In this document: piece by piece, positions 1-11,862 of the stretch | Layout of the letters: every line of letters starts with the position of its first letter | How positions within the stretch are numbered: position 1 is the first letter of the stretch | From: Siphonodentalium dalli | Taxonomy: Eukaryota; Mollusca; Scaphopoda; Gadilida; Siphonodentaliidae | Direction: 5' to 3' | Length of the DNA: 64,000 nt | Assembly: GCA_032622095.1 (NCBI GenBank) | Contig: CP136066.1 | Location: 167,534,664-167,598,663, forward strand | Position numbers and translations under genes: made by a program | Notes under the pieces: model-generated | What the model was told of the DNA's origin: nothing | Seen by the model: the letters and a program-made list of their open reading frames with translations, nothing else | The model's database searches: none

Positions 1-487
1 CTGATCATCATGAAATTTGTCATGGTTGTTAATATTGGATTTTACTCTTTGTATGACTAAATTCTTTAGCATGGGCTACAGGTCGTACCTTTAGTCTGAT
101 CGTCATAAAATTTGTCATAGATGTTAATAATGACATGTAGATGGGAACGAGTCATTCGGCCAAAAAACATGGCCGCCAGCAGCCATCTTGGATTTTACTC
201 TTTGTATGACTAAATTCTTTAGTATAGGCTACAGGTCGTACCTTTATTCTGATCGTCATAAAATTTGTCATGGATGTTAACGATGACATGTAGATGGGAT
301 ACAATCATTTTGGGGTCATTCGGCCGAAAACATGGCCGCCAGCAGCCATCTTGGATTTTACTTTTCTCTTCATGTCTATAAACTAGTATTAGACATTCAA
401 CTTTCCACATTCCTAATCGCTCCATTGACTGTAATACATTAAATTATTCCCTTTCCAAGTTGAGCTACAGTGTCATTGACACTTTCA
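1..487 (+). mobile_element. Right end of a Helentron-like satellite element
   Basis: The window opens inside ~161-bp tandem units and runs into the terminal segment that also ends the four arrays at 43323, 47766, 53066 and 57345. The end carries aagttgagct followed by the hairpin agtgtcattgacact. It is almost identical to 42825-43323 apart from an 11-base deletion and a few substitutions. Confidence 0.75.
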
Positions 488-1248
488 TATTACATGCATA
501 GGCAATAAGGTATATACACACATTCACTATACTGGCAATTCACCATATAAATAGTTCACAAACGTGTTTTCGTTGCGAAAACACACCAAATGTTTGTTAT
601 TGCCGGCAGATATCCGTATCACCCCAATGTGTGCTGCCGGTACACATCTGCATCACCTGCCGGTACAGATCCGTACCCGTTCATTTCATGGGTATCTATG
701 TTCAAAACGTCCCAGATGGCCACAAATCGAACATACAAACGTGTACATTAGGCGAATGACTTAGTAAATGGTCTATCTTTTCGTACCACGAGAATACCGC
801 ATAAAGAAATAAAACATGAACCATCCATATCAGCTACTGCTCGAAATAATGAAACACAATGGTAAACATGCGTTACAAATATAAGAATAAGTGAACATAT
901 ATTGTATACTTATCAGATTTATCGGCGTCCTCCGCTAGCCCAGTTACTCCTATACACGAAGGGAGAAAAAAATTCACACCTTCCACAGAATGTAGGGCGA
1001 AAATGATCCAACTACAATGATGCCACGTGGCACGCTTTTGTCAAAACAGCCGGTAGTGATCCGCATCGTGACCGGTGGTAATCCGGTGTGGTGATGTTCC
1101 CGTTATATTTTTTCCACTGGAAAATTGCAATAACGTCAACAGCCCAGCACACGACGTCATAACGTCATTTTGCAGCGAAGAGGTTAATGCCAGAAGCTGG
1201 TTTCCAAAGTTTCTGCTATTTTGGCAGTAAAACAGCAAATATATGAAC
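488..1248. other. No recognised feature
   Basis: Non-coding sequence. The cluster of short words such as tgccggcagatatccg and cctgccggtacagatccg at 600-690 is the only internal repetition seen. Confidence 0.5.
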
Positions 1249-1472
1249 TTAACTCTTTCATGACGGGAGCTGCGCTAGTGCAGCATTAAAGAACCTGTGC
1301 CAGTGCATTCTCTTATATATGCGAGTCTCCCATATATAAGAGAATTCTCTGGCTTACACAGTCAAGATCAATATTATTGGGCCAATGTATTCTCTTAATA
1401 GACTCTATAAGAGAATGCATTGGCACAGGTTTTTCACATTTTTTTAGGAAGCTCCAGTCATGGGAGGGTTAA
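1249..1472. mobile_element. TTAA-flanked hairpin MITE, family B2
   Basis: It begins ttaactctttcatgacggga and ends gctccagtcatgggagggttaa. It contains two inverted pairs built from the core gtgcattctcttatatat. TTAA flanks and a CCCTTT-like terminus suggest a piggyBac-type origin, which is inference. Confidence 0.65.
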
Positions 1473-1527
1473 AGTGTGTTGTCTGAATCCAGTTATTTAG
1501 AAGAGTTCCAAAATAGCTCGTACATGG

Positions 1528-1702
1528 ACTAGTACCTAACCCAACCTCTAGTACATACTGGTACTACATGAACCCAACCTCTAGTACATACTGGTACAAC
1601 ATGAATTGACAAGGTTCACTAGTACCTAACCCAACCTCTAGTACATACTGGTACTACATGAGACTAGTACCTAACCCAACCTCTAGTACATACTGGTACT
1701 AC
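1528..1702. repeat. Minisatellite, ~45-bp unit
   Basis: Units of the form actagtacctaacccaacc then tctagtacatactggtacta, four copies of which two are truncated. The same unit reappears at 2137-2278. Confidence 0.85.
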
Positions 1703-1705
1703 TTA

Positions 1706-1843
1706 ATAAATAGAGCATGGCTTGGAGTGAAATACGCTGATATAGTGCATAGTGAGGTTGTGTAGTTCACGACGCGAAGCGGAGTGAACTACACAACCGC
1801 ACTATGCACTATATCGGCGTATTTCACGACAAGTCATGCTCTA
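1706..1843. mobile_element. Palindromic fold-back element between the minisatellite blocks
   Basis: The left arm tagagcatggcttggagtga and following bases is mirrored by an arm ending caagtcatgctcta, with the loop around cacgacgcgaagcgg at 1768-1782. Arms are about 65 bp with few mismatches. Confidence 0.7.
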
Positions 1844-2136
1844 ATTATTATATTGTATCGAACAAATGCAGAAATTTTCAACTTTTACTAAGTTCAGACA
1901 ATTGATGTTCGCCTTACTGAAGCTTTAATTTGGATCAGCGGCGAAATAACAAGTAGTTTCAGAACAAAGTTTGATGTAGTGTTCATTACTATTTTTAGTA
2001 GTCAAAACTACATATGCATAGTGCACGATGGGAGAGACTTGAAGGCGTAGTATACAACTACGACTAATAGAGTCGAGTAGCCAACCAATCGGAAAGCTTG
2101 ATTTCAATAACAAAGTCACGTGAGATACAATATATG

Positions 2137-2278
2137 AGACTAGTACCTAACCCAACCTCTAGTACATACTGGTACTACATGAGACTAGTACCTAACCCAA
2201 CCTCTAGTACATACTGGTACTACATGAGACTAGTACCTAACCCAACCTCTAGTACATACTGGTACTACATGAATTGAC
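2137..2278. repeat. Minisatellite, second block
   Basis: Three tandem copies of the gactagtacctaacccaacc unit, near-identical to each other. The 290 bp between this block and the fold-back element hold nothing recognised. Confidence 0.85.
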
Positions 2279-3690
2279 ATGGTTGACTAAATGGTTAGGA
2301 ATACTATGAAGAGCAACTACATGTTATTTGATCCAGAGTGGTAGCAACATGATATAGGAAGGATTGTATAGGATTTTCCAATATTTGATTAGCAAAATGC
2401 TACACTGTACCAGTTACCATACATGTATTTACTTCCTGTTACTCTCTGGCTTCAAATAATTATATTTGAGGCTCCCTATGTATAAGAGAATGCATTGGCA
2501 CAGATTTTTCAAAAAATTTCAGGAAGCTCCAGTCATGGAAGCCTTAAAGCGTTGTCTGAATCCAGTTACATCTCTAGCTCCAAATAACATTCTTTTTGAA
2601 ACATGGTTCAGGGTGGCAACTCATGCTATACCTAACATTCCAATTAGTACCAATGCCCCATCAAAAGTGTATGGTATGTTACCTCAAACTTGAAGGATAT
2701 TCAAGAAAATATTGCCCAGGCTTATACATTGTGTACATATTAAAATTCAGAATCTTTTGTCAGTCCTACCACAAAATTAAAAAAAATATTGTTAGACTAA
2801 TGTATTCTCTTATATATGAGAAGCTCCCTATGGGAGACTCGCATATATATGTCTAAGAGCATACATTGGAACAGGGTTTTTGCAAAAAATAATGTCCACT
2901 GAAGTAACCAATTACATACATGTATATGTTAAGCAAACACATATAAAAACTAGAATGCACTCACTGGAGCTGCCTATACTTGCGCCCATCACACATTTGG
3001 CATGTTGTGTGGTGTCTTGCCAACAACAGTTTGAACCACGGGTGCTGGCCCCTCGTTTGAGAGATCGATAACAAAAATCTAGATATCAAATCTCTGTTCA
3101 TCCATCGCTGAAATAGTTGTGTGTACGGACATAATATCCCTGTTATGATGATATGGACCCCAGTTGGCTGCATATTAGGAACGATAACTCTATCCGATCT
3201 AATTACAGGTGAGACATATTGGTAGTGTTTTTTACCTGTTAACCAACTATCAGATTTAGGCCACTCCGATGCATGGTGTATTATCTACATGTATATTACG
3301 TGAGGACCTTGATGGGGATAGCTTCAGTCTTGAATGTTAAAGTGACACACTGAGCTCGCTGAACGAAGTCTCTCCATGTGAACGATGTATTATCTACATG
3401 TATATCACGTGATGACCTCGATGAACGATGGGCAGCTTCCGCCCTGAATATTAAAGGGACAAAATGCACTCAGTATTTGAATATTAAAGGGACATGAATA
3501 AACACTAGTGTTTATATTAAAACATGTCATAGCGTTTTATAATAAACACACAAAGTGTTGATTTTCCAGACACACTTTATAAACACTATTTATTATTATG
3601 AAAAATAATCACGGGGGATGATTGTTAAAGTGACAAGGCACTCACTATGGATGAATGTTAAAGTGACACTAGGCACTCACTGTGGGATAA
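2279..3690. other. Non-coding stretch with B/B2 fragments
   Basis: Fragments of the aagagaatgcattggcaca hairpin core occur at about 2480-2550 and 2800-2880. Short words containing gttaaagtgaca recur at 3337, 3625, 3656 and 3690. No coding exon is seen. Confidence 0.5.
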
Positions 3691-3714
3691 TGTTAAAGTG
3701 ACATTTGCATTGAA

Positions 3715-3935
3715 AACTTCAAAAACTTCAAACGCGTTGACGTGCGCGTTACTAGGACTGACCCGCAGTTTATAAGGGTATACGTCTTGGATGGTAATTT
3801 GGCGCCTATAAAAATTACTAAGTTTTTTGAAGTTTTTGAATTTTTTGAAATTTGTGAATTTTTTTTAATTTTTTTAATTTTTGAAATTTTTGAACTTTTT
3901 GAACTTTTTGAATTTTTTTCAATATTGTTCATTTA
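3715..3935. repeat. T-rich low-complexity tract (tttttgaa)
   Basis: From about 3820 to 3921 the sequence is an irregular repeat of tttttgaa and tttgaattt. The weak Phe/Glu open frames across it are composition artefacts. Confidence 0.75.
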
Positions 3936-5130
3936 TGAACAATTTATTACCAAAATAAAACCAGATAACAATGCAAGTTAAGTATATATGTGGATTTAAA
4001 TTACAATTGATGCAACCATTTCATATTAGCGCGTGTTCATTTTTTTACAATATGTACTTCCGGTATGACGTAACATATTCACGGAAGGACAGACATCCGA
4101 GCCGAAAACATTACTTGCGTCCAGCATGGACTGGCGCAAGTAATAACAATTTGTGCTGTTGATTTGTCTTGTTCTATTATTTAGTTCTCGAAAAGCCCCA
4201 CCATGTACAGGTTGTATTGTTCTGCCATACACATGTATATTATTAGGCACTTGAGTAACAATTAATTGGAAACAGGACCATTCGACCCAATCCAATTGAC
4301 CTGGGACAACCTGATCCAGGGACAACCGGACCCAAATAAGTTCCGTACTTGATTTCTCTAATCAATCCAAAAAATATTTGAAACGTCTGATAATATACCA
4401 GTATACCGTAGATGTACATATTTGTGATCATAGGTACACATACATGTATTCTCAAAATAAGTATCTCCCTCAATCGTGTTAGAACTGCTGTGAGAATGTG
4501 TTCAAAAATGACCATCAACGCAGTTGTAGTGTTACTTCAACGTGGTTGCAATTTTCCTCAACATGGTGGAAATAACTCGACAATGCAACATAACACGGTG
4601 GATGTGACCGTTAACGAAACGGAATGATGTCTTAGGTTCCACCAGCTATAAGTTGTGATGTCTTTGTACCAGCCTGATATTCCTGTTTTGGCCGACGATG
4701 TGCCTATCAACCAATATGACGGCCAGATATATTATCGTATAACGGCGATTTTCGACCTGTTTTGTTAACTTATAAAATAAATAATTAAGAAATTGGCCAT
4801 CCATTCGTTCCTCATGTTAAAATTTATTTTTGAGTACGAACGTCTTCATTTGTTGAGGTCCTCGACTTCTTGTGTAGTTGGTCAAGTCACTTACAGGTAC
4901 TAAACAATTTCTTGGAAAAGCGACCACAGACATGTACTAGTACTTTGAGATTTTGGAGCTACGAATTCGCAAATACGTCAATATTTATTAACACATTTGC
5001 CTTGATTTGTTCACAGACAAATGTCTTGATTATACCAACTTATTATCTGAACATTTGCCACCAATGATTATGAATCATTCTGATCTTGTTACAGTTGTAT
5101 TTTCTGTTTTTCTGTCTGTTGACTAATTTT
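3936..5130. other. No recognised feature
   Basis: AT-rich non-coding DNA. Short open frames here have neither zinc-finger motifs nor bounded splice sites. Confidence 0.45.
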
Positions 5131-5856
5131 TTTACATGAACACCAGTCCAAATGAATAATAGACTGTTCCAATGTACATCGTATACATGTACTTTTATAA
5201 CTAAATGGGTGAATCCATTTAGTATAGGAAGGGTTAAGGGGGCTCACTGTCGGATCTGTTCATATTTCAGACACCAATCCAGTTTCTAACAATGGGGGGT
5301 CATGATCCTGTCATCGTACATGTACATGTACATGTATGTTTTTTCAAATGATACAGGATATAATCTGTTGCTGTCTGAAGCTAGAACCTCACTGGGTTTC
5401 ATTCATTTTATGGGCCCAATCTGGTGCTGCCAGTGTTAATTAAGGAGCCCAATGTGGTGTTTATACATCCGTTTGAAAAAAATGGGACCTATTATGTTAT
5501 TGGTTCGTCCGTTGAGCTGTCAGTCCGTCAAATTCAATTTAGTGTTCCGCCCCCAATTTTCACTATTGCTACAGTTCTTTTTTGTTGGATTTGCGCTAAT
5601 TTTTTTTTCATTTCCGGATGATAACTCTAATAAGTCCGAACTGGATGAAATGAAATTTGATATGTGAGTTTACTAGCCAAAATACAGGTCATGTTCAAAT
5701 TTGCCTATTTTCACCAGAGTTATAGCCCTTTGTTGAAATTACCACAAGCATATTTTGCCACGCCCTAGCGATGCTCTTGTTGTAAATTTTTCAGGGTAAC
5801 GCTAATTATGCTAGTGTCAAACAAGGGCCTCACTTTGGGTTTTGTTAATTTTTCAG
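5131..5856. other. Presumed intron before E1, with repeat remnants
   Basis: At 5150-5236 is a family D end (gaatccatttagtatagga, then agggttaa). At 5665-5790 is a dispersed repeat with the words ttttcaccagagttatagcc and gcgatgctcttgtt, which recurs near 60140-60280 and in part at 9809-9915. The acceptor tract is gggttttgttaatttttcag at 5837-5856. Confidence 0.5.
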
Positions 5857-6063
5857 GGTCCAATCCAGTGCCGTCAGTGTTTGCGGACATACAGAACACT
5901 GGGCAGCTATAAACATCATTTCTACTTTCACCATTCAGATAAGATTTACCCGTGTATCATTTGTGGCAGGGAATTTCGTAAGAACAGTTCAATGCAAAGA
6001 CACCAAAGTGTTCACAGTAAACTTCTAAATGTCACTGACTATCAGCCTGGATTATTCGGATGA
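5857..6063 (+). CDS. E1: two-finger C2H2 terminal exon
   Basis: Encodes 68 residues from the base after the acceptor to TGA. Finger 1 uses C5, C8, H21 and H25/H26, with core YRTLGSYKHHFYFHH. Finger 2 uses C33, C36, H49 and H53, with IICGREFRK and helix NSSMQRH. A 15-residue tail ends GLFG. The second Lys of the usual TKGSY is Leu here. As a C2H2 domain it is expected to bind DNA in the nucleus as the C-terminal tip of a longer protein. It starts 66 nt after a dispersed repeat and has a poly(A) signal 18 nt past the stop. The start is set by the splice site, because no in-frame ATG lies at the 5' edge. It is the most upstream cassette seen; more may lie to the left. Confidence 0.85.
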   Translation, partial: GPIQCRQCLRTYRTLGSYKHHFYFHHSDKIYPCIICGREFRKNSSMQRHQSVHSKLLNVTDYQPGLFG

Positions 6064-6080
6064 CACGGAGCGCATGCTAG

Positions 6081-6086
6081 AATAAA
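6081..6086 (+). terminator. Poly(A) signal AATAAA of E1
   Basis: AATAAA lies 18 nt after the E1 stop, which implies a very short 3' UTR for that isoform. Confidence 0.55.
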
Positions 6087-6231
6087 GATAAAATCTCCAA
6101 TCTTCAATTAGAATCTGATGAATACCAGCCCTGGGAATTGAGAAAAATATGCCTTGGCAATATGTACTAGTAGGTGGATGAATTCGATCTAGGCAAAACA
6201 ATATTTTCTCAATGCAATTTCAATCTCAAAG

Positions 6232-6377
6232 GAAATATGGCTTGTTGCCATTCATCGGAAAGCTCTCGCTGAGAGCTTTCCGATGAATGGCAACAAGCCA
6301 TATTTCCGATTAAATCCTGAAAAGTTACCCATAATTCTGCTGTGGTTAAGGAGTCCATTATTTAGGGCATTACTGTA
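6232..6377. mobile_element. Family A fold-back MITE, left end missing
   Basis: Starts inside the left arm at ggaaatatggcttgttgcca, turns at gctctcgctgagagc, and ends ggcattactgta. It lies 168 nt past the E1 stop. Confidence 0.85.
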
Positions 6378-6728
6378 CCTACATGTGTATAAAGTGGTGT
6401 CACCGCAGTAAAGTTACCGCTTCAAAACCACAATGCATGCAGGATTTAAAGAAATTAAAAGCAAGATTTCAAACAGAAATGTCAAAATTGCAATTGTAAA
6501 ATGTTATTAACAAATGACTTGCAATTTTGGTGAATGCGACATGATTGTGCTTTATTGTAATCTTTCAGCTGAGTGCCCCACAATGTAGCACGCAGTGAAC
6601 TTTACGTGACTTTGTAGTTGCCGACATTGTTTTGGCTGTCAAACTATGAACTCCGTGCATCGCCTTGTGTCATGCCGCTTTGATTGACATTACAAATGCA
6701 GCCATGAACATGAACAAGATTCTCCTTA
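6378..6728. other. No recognised feature
   Basis: Unique-looking non-coding sequence between two family A copies. Confidence 0.45.
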
Positions 6729-6935
6729 TACAGTAATGCCCTAATTAATCGACTTCTTAACCACAGCAGAATTATGGGTAATTTTTCAGGATTTAGTCGG
6801 AAATATGGCTTGTTGCCATTCATCTGAAAGCTCTCGGCGAGAGTTTTCTGATGAATGGCAACAAGCCATATTTCCGACTAAATTACCCATAATTATGCTG
6901 TGGTTAAGAAGTCGATTAATTAGGGCATTACTGTA
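6729..6935. mobile_element. Family A fold-back MITE, full length
   Basis: TA-cagtaatgcccta at the left and tagggcattactg-TA at the right, with long near-perfect arms meeting at gctctcggcgagag. Confidence 0.9.
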
Positions 6936-7088
6936 TCTGTGTAACTTAACGAGATCCTTGTGGACATATTCTTTTTTTTTAAACTTTTGGTGTGACGACC
7001 CGCTAATAGACCGCAGTATCACAACTGCACGGAACCGTAACTTCACCACAGTGACCACTGTGGATATCGTATAATACAGGTAATACAG

Positions 7089-8261
7089 TAGTCCAAGTCT
7101 TCTCGTACTAAAACCGGCTAAGATATTGGGATGGAGGTGCCGGTCTTTAGTCCAAGACCGCTTGTATACCAATCCTATGACACGACTTACGCCCACGATC
7201 TGTGGCGGGAATTTGTGGTGTATTTTACTCGATTTACCTAGCAAATCAATACATGACGCTATATACATCGGAAAGGCTTACATCTTATGGTCATAATGGT
7301 GTATAATAATCTAACTTTAATGTTAAATTACACATAGAATATTCCGGTTGATTGACACAAACATCGATTTGTTTCTCTGTTTGTTTACGTTTTAACCGAA
7401 AGCCGAAGTGGTCCGAATAAGTTCGGCATAATCCGCTGTTTGTTCTGGGAATTCTACTTTCCGTTTCTATATATAGTGCGGGTTTTCCGAACAAAAATGG
7501 CGAAAACCGATCGCCCGAAAGTCCAGTTTTCTATGTGCTTCAGAACAATTCCCGCACTAAAAACTTAATGACATAATGGAGGATCAGAACGGTAGTTTTG
7601 TTGACAATTTTCGCAAGCAACTTGTCAAAATTGGAGCAAATTAGAACTCTTGTGTCTGACTTGCCAAGTTTCCATGCGTGTGTTGTGCATTTTGACATCT
7701 GTGTTGATAAAATAATCGGAGAACCGAATCACACAGTTTCGAAATATAGTTCTTCCGTTTTAGTGGGACTTTTCAAACTTAAGGTTCATTTATTTAGTGT
7801 ATTACATTTATATCTCCAATGTTTAATTAATCTATTTATTATTTTATTTATTGACACACATAATTACGATTACAATGGAGAATTCATCGTAATTTGCGTT
7901 GTTGTCCAAAATCTACGGAATATTTTCAACGGAAAATGCCGAACACAGTTCGCGAGGTCAACCGAGTTCGCATACTTTTAAAAAATTGTAAACATTGAGG
8001 TAAATGTCTCTTTTCGCATTAAATTACCGTTTTAAATTCACAACTGATGTGGGTTTCAGATAAAATAGCATGTCTTCTGCGGAAAATATCCGTTTATTGT
8101 CGCAATTGTGATATTTTATTTCATATAATTGTGGTTTTATTTGAGCGGGTCACAAACGCTTAAGTCGTGTCATAAGAATGCATGGGCCTGGAACTCGGAC
8201 TAAAGACCGGCACCTCCATCCCAATATCTTAGCCGGTTTTAGTACGAGAAGACTTGGACTA
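7089..8261. mobile_element. Mutator-like DNA element with ~65-bp TIRs and 9-bp target duplication
   Basis: The left end tagtccaagtcttctcgtac is the exact reverse complement of the right end, and the match continues to 7152. A second inverted block, tatgacacgactta, follows inside at 7182-7195 and 8163-8176. The flanking 9-mer gtaatacag occurs at 7080-7088 and 8262-8270. Long TIRs with a 9-bp duplication match the Mutator/MULE class. No transposase is present, so it is non-autonomous. The interior holds short protein-like frames at 7498-7569, 7576-7644 and 7598-7786, possibly captured gene pieces. Confidence 0.75.
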
Positions 8262-8326
8262 GTAATACAGCAGTCATTACCGGGGTATCACCCCGTTTTT
8301 CAAGTCAATTACTTTGAGACTGGTGT

Positions 8327-8633
8327 CTCCAATTTCACCCTCTGTGGACTTCATTCTGTTTAGGCCTCAACTGCTATGGGAGACCTGGCATCAGATTGAA
8401 GTTCCCCAGTCGCCTCAATTATGTAATTTATCATCTGCAAATTAAGGGTTATAGAAACTGAACAGAAGGGAAATAGTAACTAAAAAACCATGTTAATTTG
8501 AGACTCGACTTTCTGACCAGAAGATGAGGTCTAAGCAGAATGAGGTCCCCTGGGGGTGAATTTAGTGATGCTAGCCCGCTGTGCAGGATAGCATCACTAC
8601 ATTCACCCTCTGGGGACCTCAGAATACCACAAA
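8327..8633. repeat. Family E hairpin repeat (gaggtcccc...)
   Basis: Inverted copies of ccctctggggacctca and its complement, with the stem gtgatgctagcccgctgtgc. The interior segment aaattaagggttatagaaac is shared with the copies at 14083 and 28819. Confidence 0.7.
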
Positions 8634-9354
8634 CTGGCTACATTGTATATCAAGGCTTGTACACTATTTCTTCTGAAATTTGACATTCCTTTGATCCTAC
8701 AGTCTGCTGCCAATGAGATCCAGTCCTTAGAATTTGTATTGAACACTTCCAAACACAGTTCCTAGGAATCACTGTTTGTTTAAAGGTGCTCAATCCGATT
8801 CAATGGTCCCCATATCATCAGATTCCAACAACAACATTTCTTGAAATGCTGCTTCAGTTGACAGAATTGATTAATTGCCCAACAACTAACAACTATAGTA
8901 TAAAATTGCCCAAAACCTGTTATTTATCAACATTTTGTTCAACGAAATTTTGCCAGTTTGTCAAATATCTGACACAAAAAAAGCAACTTGATTTTAGAGT
9001 TATCCATCTTCATGCGCAATTTGGTCAGAGACTGTCTTGTCGACTCTTTACTGTGCCACTAAAAATTATCGGTGTTGAAAAATAATAGATTTAAAAAATT
9101 AATATCTGATCACTCTGAGCTTTGATGGGTGGGTTCCTCGACCCATATCAAATATTTTTTACCCCCGAAGCCAAGGAAATAGTCATTCGGATTATGCATC
9201 TTTAATAAAATTTATTTTTAAAAAAAATGGGTCCGTCCGGAAAGGGGAAACAAATAATCTTGTAATTATGGACTAATAATGAGTTATTGTTATTGTTTTG
9301 GTCACCGAGGCTATACCGAGTCTGAAGGTTAAGGACAGTACCAATGTGATGTTA
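8634..9354. other. No recognised feature
   Basis: Non-coding; open frames are short and show no motifs. Confidence 0.4.
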
Positions 9355-9655
9355 TTGAGCTTTATAAAGACATATTATGTACTTGTTCGGGTGCGTGAAA
9401 CTGATAAGTTACGGTAGTTTTCAGGCGCTATGACAACTGGTGAAATGTAACATTCTACTAACATCGCCGAAAATTTGATGCAATTCGACCATACCACTCC
9501 ATAGAAAACATCATTAGAGCTACGCTCAATTGTAAATATTTACTACTTTATATCGGATGCATCTATCGGCGATAAACTAACAAAAACGATTTTGCCATCG
9601 AGAGTATCTGCGTTTAATTCATATATAAGAATGACGGTGTGTGTTGTCATTTTTA
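9355..9655 (+). repeat. Family G interspersed repeat, ~300 bp
   Basis: Shares the words aaagacatattatgtacttg, accataccactccatagaaa and caattgtaaatatttactac with 24195-24485, and in inverted orientation with 13690-13995 and 17920-18023. Confidence 0.7.
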
Positions 9656-9714
9656 TGTTTACCCATACCATAGTATGGTAAACACAGTGTCGTTGCCCGG
9701 ATTGACCACTCGTC

Positions 9715-9765
9715 GTTGGTCCGTCTGTCTGTCCGTCTGTCTGTCTGTCCGTCTGTCTGTCCGTA
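9715..9765. repeat. (tctg/tccg) microsatellite
   Basis: Irregular repeat of tctgtctgtccg. Beyond it, 9780-10060 holds two copies of a dispersed segment with tttggtat...cagcccaaaatac...gagttatg(g/a)ccct. Confidence 0.8.
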
Positions 9766-10060
9766 GACACTTTACGAGTAATGCGATAACTCTTAACATT
9801 TTCTATCCGATCGGAACCAAATTTTGTATATGGGTTTCTCAGCCCAAAATACGGATCGAGTTCGAATTTGGGTTTGATCCGAGTTTTTGTTACAGAGTTA
9901 TGGCCCTTTTTCGACTTAGAATTGACGCATTCTGCCATAACTCGAACATTTTTCATCTGATTTGGAACCAAATTTGGTATGTTAGTTTCACAGCCCAAAA
10001 TACAGATCGAGTTCGAATATGGGTTTGATCCGATTTATTTTAAAGGAGTTATGACCCTTT

Positions 10061-11170
10061 TTCGAAGAAAAAAATTGGAAGAAAAAAATCGATTTAAATT
10101 TTTTTTTACTTTTAACTTTTATAATAATAATAAAAAAAATGTCATTTGTTTTCATTTAGATATTGATGATTATGATAAAAGTTGATAAAAAGATTTCCAA
10201 TGTGGACCTTTAATTTTTTTAAATAATTAAAAAGTTTTTAAGTTAAACAAATTTGAAAAACTAACACCATTATAACTCTGCCAAGGGTACCCCGAATCAC
10301 CACACCAAATTTGATTAAATCGGTCCAAAATCTTGTGTTATGTACTGGTAAATCTGTTTGGAGCCACATTAAATCCAATTCACCAATTGCCTTTGGACAA
10401 CTTAGCTATTGATAAGGCTATATTATTTTCTGATGTCTCTTATGCCAATGTGCAAATAATCTGATAAAGAAGGCTATGGTATCTAATTTAAAATAAAGAT
10501 TCAACAATAAACATCACATGATATTAACAGTAGACATCTCTGCTGCAGAGTTATATCTTCAGATGGTCTGATATCATTATAATTGTTATTGGTTTAATAG
10601 AGGTCAGTGTTCAACATAAACAATTCCTGTGATATTTTGACAGCTCTGCTATATAATTGATATTAATGGGTCAGTGGTGAGGTTGCTTATCTGTATACTA
10701 GGACACATTATTATTGTAAACTTAAATTGGACTCTCTTAACCCAAGTATTCCATGTCCAGGTCACACCTACACATTTAACCCATGGGCTGTGGTGGTTTA
10801 GCATTACAGATCCTGTACCAGTGCATTCTCTTATATAAATGCCAGTGACCCATAAATTCCAATAATTTGTGTTATGTTCATTTGTCTATAATAGTACATA
10901 ACAGTATACTCTATAATTCAACACCAAAACTCTCATTTATCCGATCATATTAAATTTTTATCGCCAAGGTATGGGTTAACATCTGCCGATCGTGATCGGC
11001 CTCTCGTTGGATATTCTATTTGTAAAAATTACTACTTTGAACAAGATTATTCTCCATTTCTATTTGATCACCCTATCGGAGTGTTTCACATCACTTTAAG
11101 TGAATTATGCTATGACTAGGATATCAGTTTCATGTTCCCAGTCTTAATTGGCATTCATTGAGATGTGACA
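10061..11170. other. AT-rich non-coding stretch
   Basis: Nothing coding. A B2 fragment lies at about 10785-10855. A segment at 11022-11105 (ttgtaaaaattactactttg...) recurs at 24498-24580. Confidence 0.45.
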
Positions 11171-11385
11171 TAAAGTAATGCCCTAAATAATCGACTCCTT
11201 AACCACAGCAGAATTATGTGTAACTTTTCAGGATTTAGTCGGAAATATGGCTTGTTGCATTCATCGGAAAGGTCTCAGTGAGAGCTTTCCGGTGAATGGC
11301 AACAATCCATATTTCCGACTAAATCCGGAAAAATACCCATAATTCTGCTGTGGTTAAGGAGTCGATTATTTAGAGCATTACTGTA
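11171..11385. mobile_element. Family A fold-back MITE
   Basis: Both arms present, turning at ggtctcagtgagagc; left end aagtaatgccctaaataatc and right end tagagcattactgta. Confidence 0.9.
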
Positions 11386-11599
11386 GCTGTCTGCCAGTTG
11401 AAGTCTGCCTATTATCAGATGTCACACTCATCCCGATTATGTTGATTTCTTGTTCAATCGATAGAAAATGAGTTCGTAAAGATTGAAGAAGATATTTGTA
11501 GATATTTTGCAGCGATAGTCGAATCAAATACGAATTTAATATTGAAGTCAAATTGAATATCATTTCGAATTCCAAATATTTGCAAGGCCTTAATAGTTT

Positions 11600-11838
11600 C
11601 TTTAGGAAATGACAGATATGTTCAACAAATTACCATATGGTTGATTGTTGAACATATTATCTGAACATTTCCAATCAATTAGTAAAAAATTTAAAAATCC
11701 TTCTGTGCTTGTTCCTGTCATCTCTTCCTCTGTTAACTGTATGTGGTCCAGAACACCCCTGTAGATGAATAATAAGACTATTCCAATGTATACTTTCATA
11801 ACTGAATGGGAGAATCCATTTAGTAAAGAAAGGGCTAA
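11600..11838. mobile_element. Family D element ending 24 nt before the E2 exon
   Basis: Its right end (gaatccatttagtaaagaa, then agggctaat) matches 5205-5236, 20080-20107 and 36330-36362. Only gcctggttttgttttctccgcag separates it from E2. The left boundary is uncertain. Confidence 0.55.
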
Positions 11839-11862
11839 TGCCTGGTTTTGTTTTCTCCGCAG

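Noticed and set aside
3742..3981. Phe/Glu-rich open frame
   Set aside because: Low-complexity tttttgaa repeat, open on both strands.
6786..7268. 160-codon minus-strand frame
   Set aside because: Runs through a family A MITE and the TIR of the Mutator-like element; no motif of its own.
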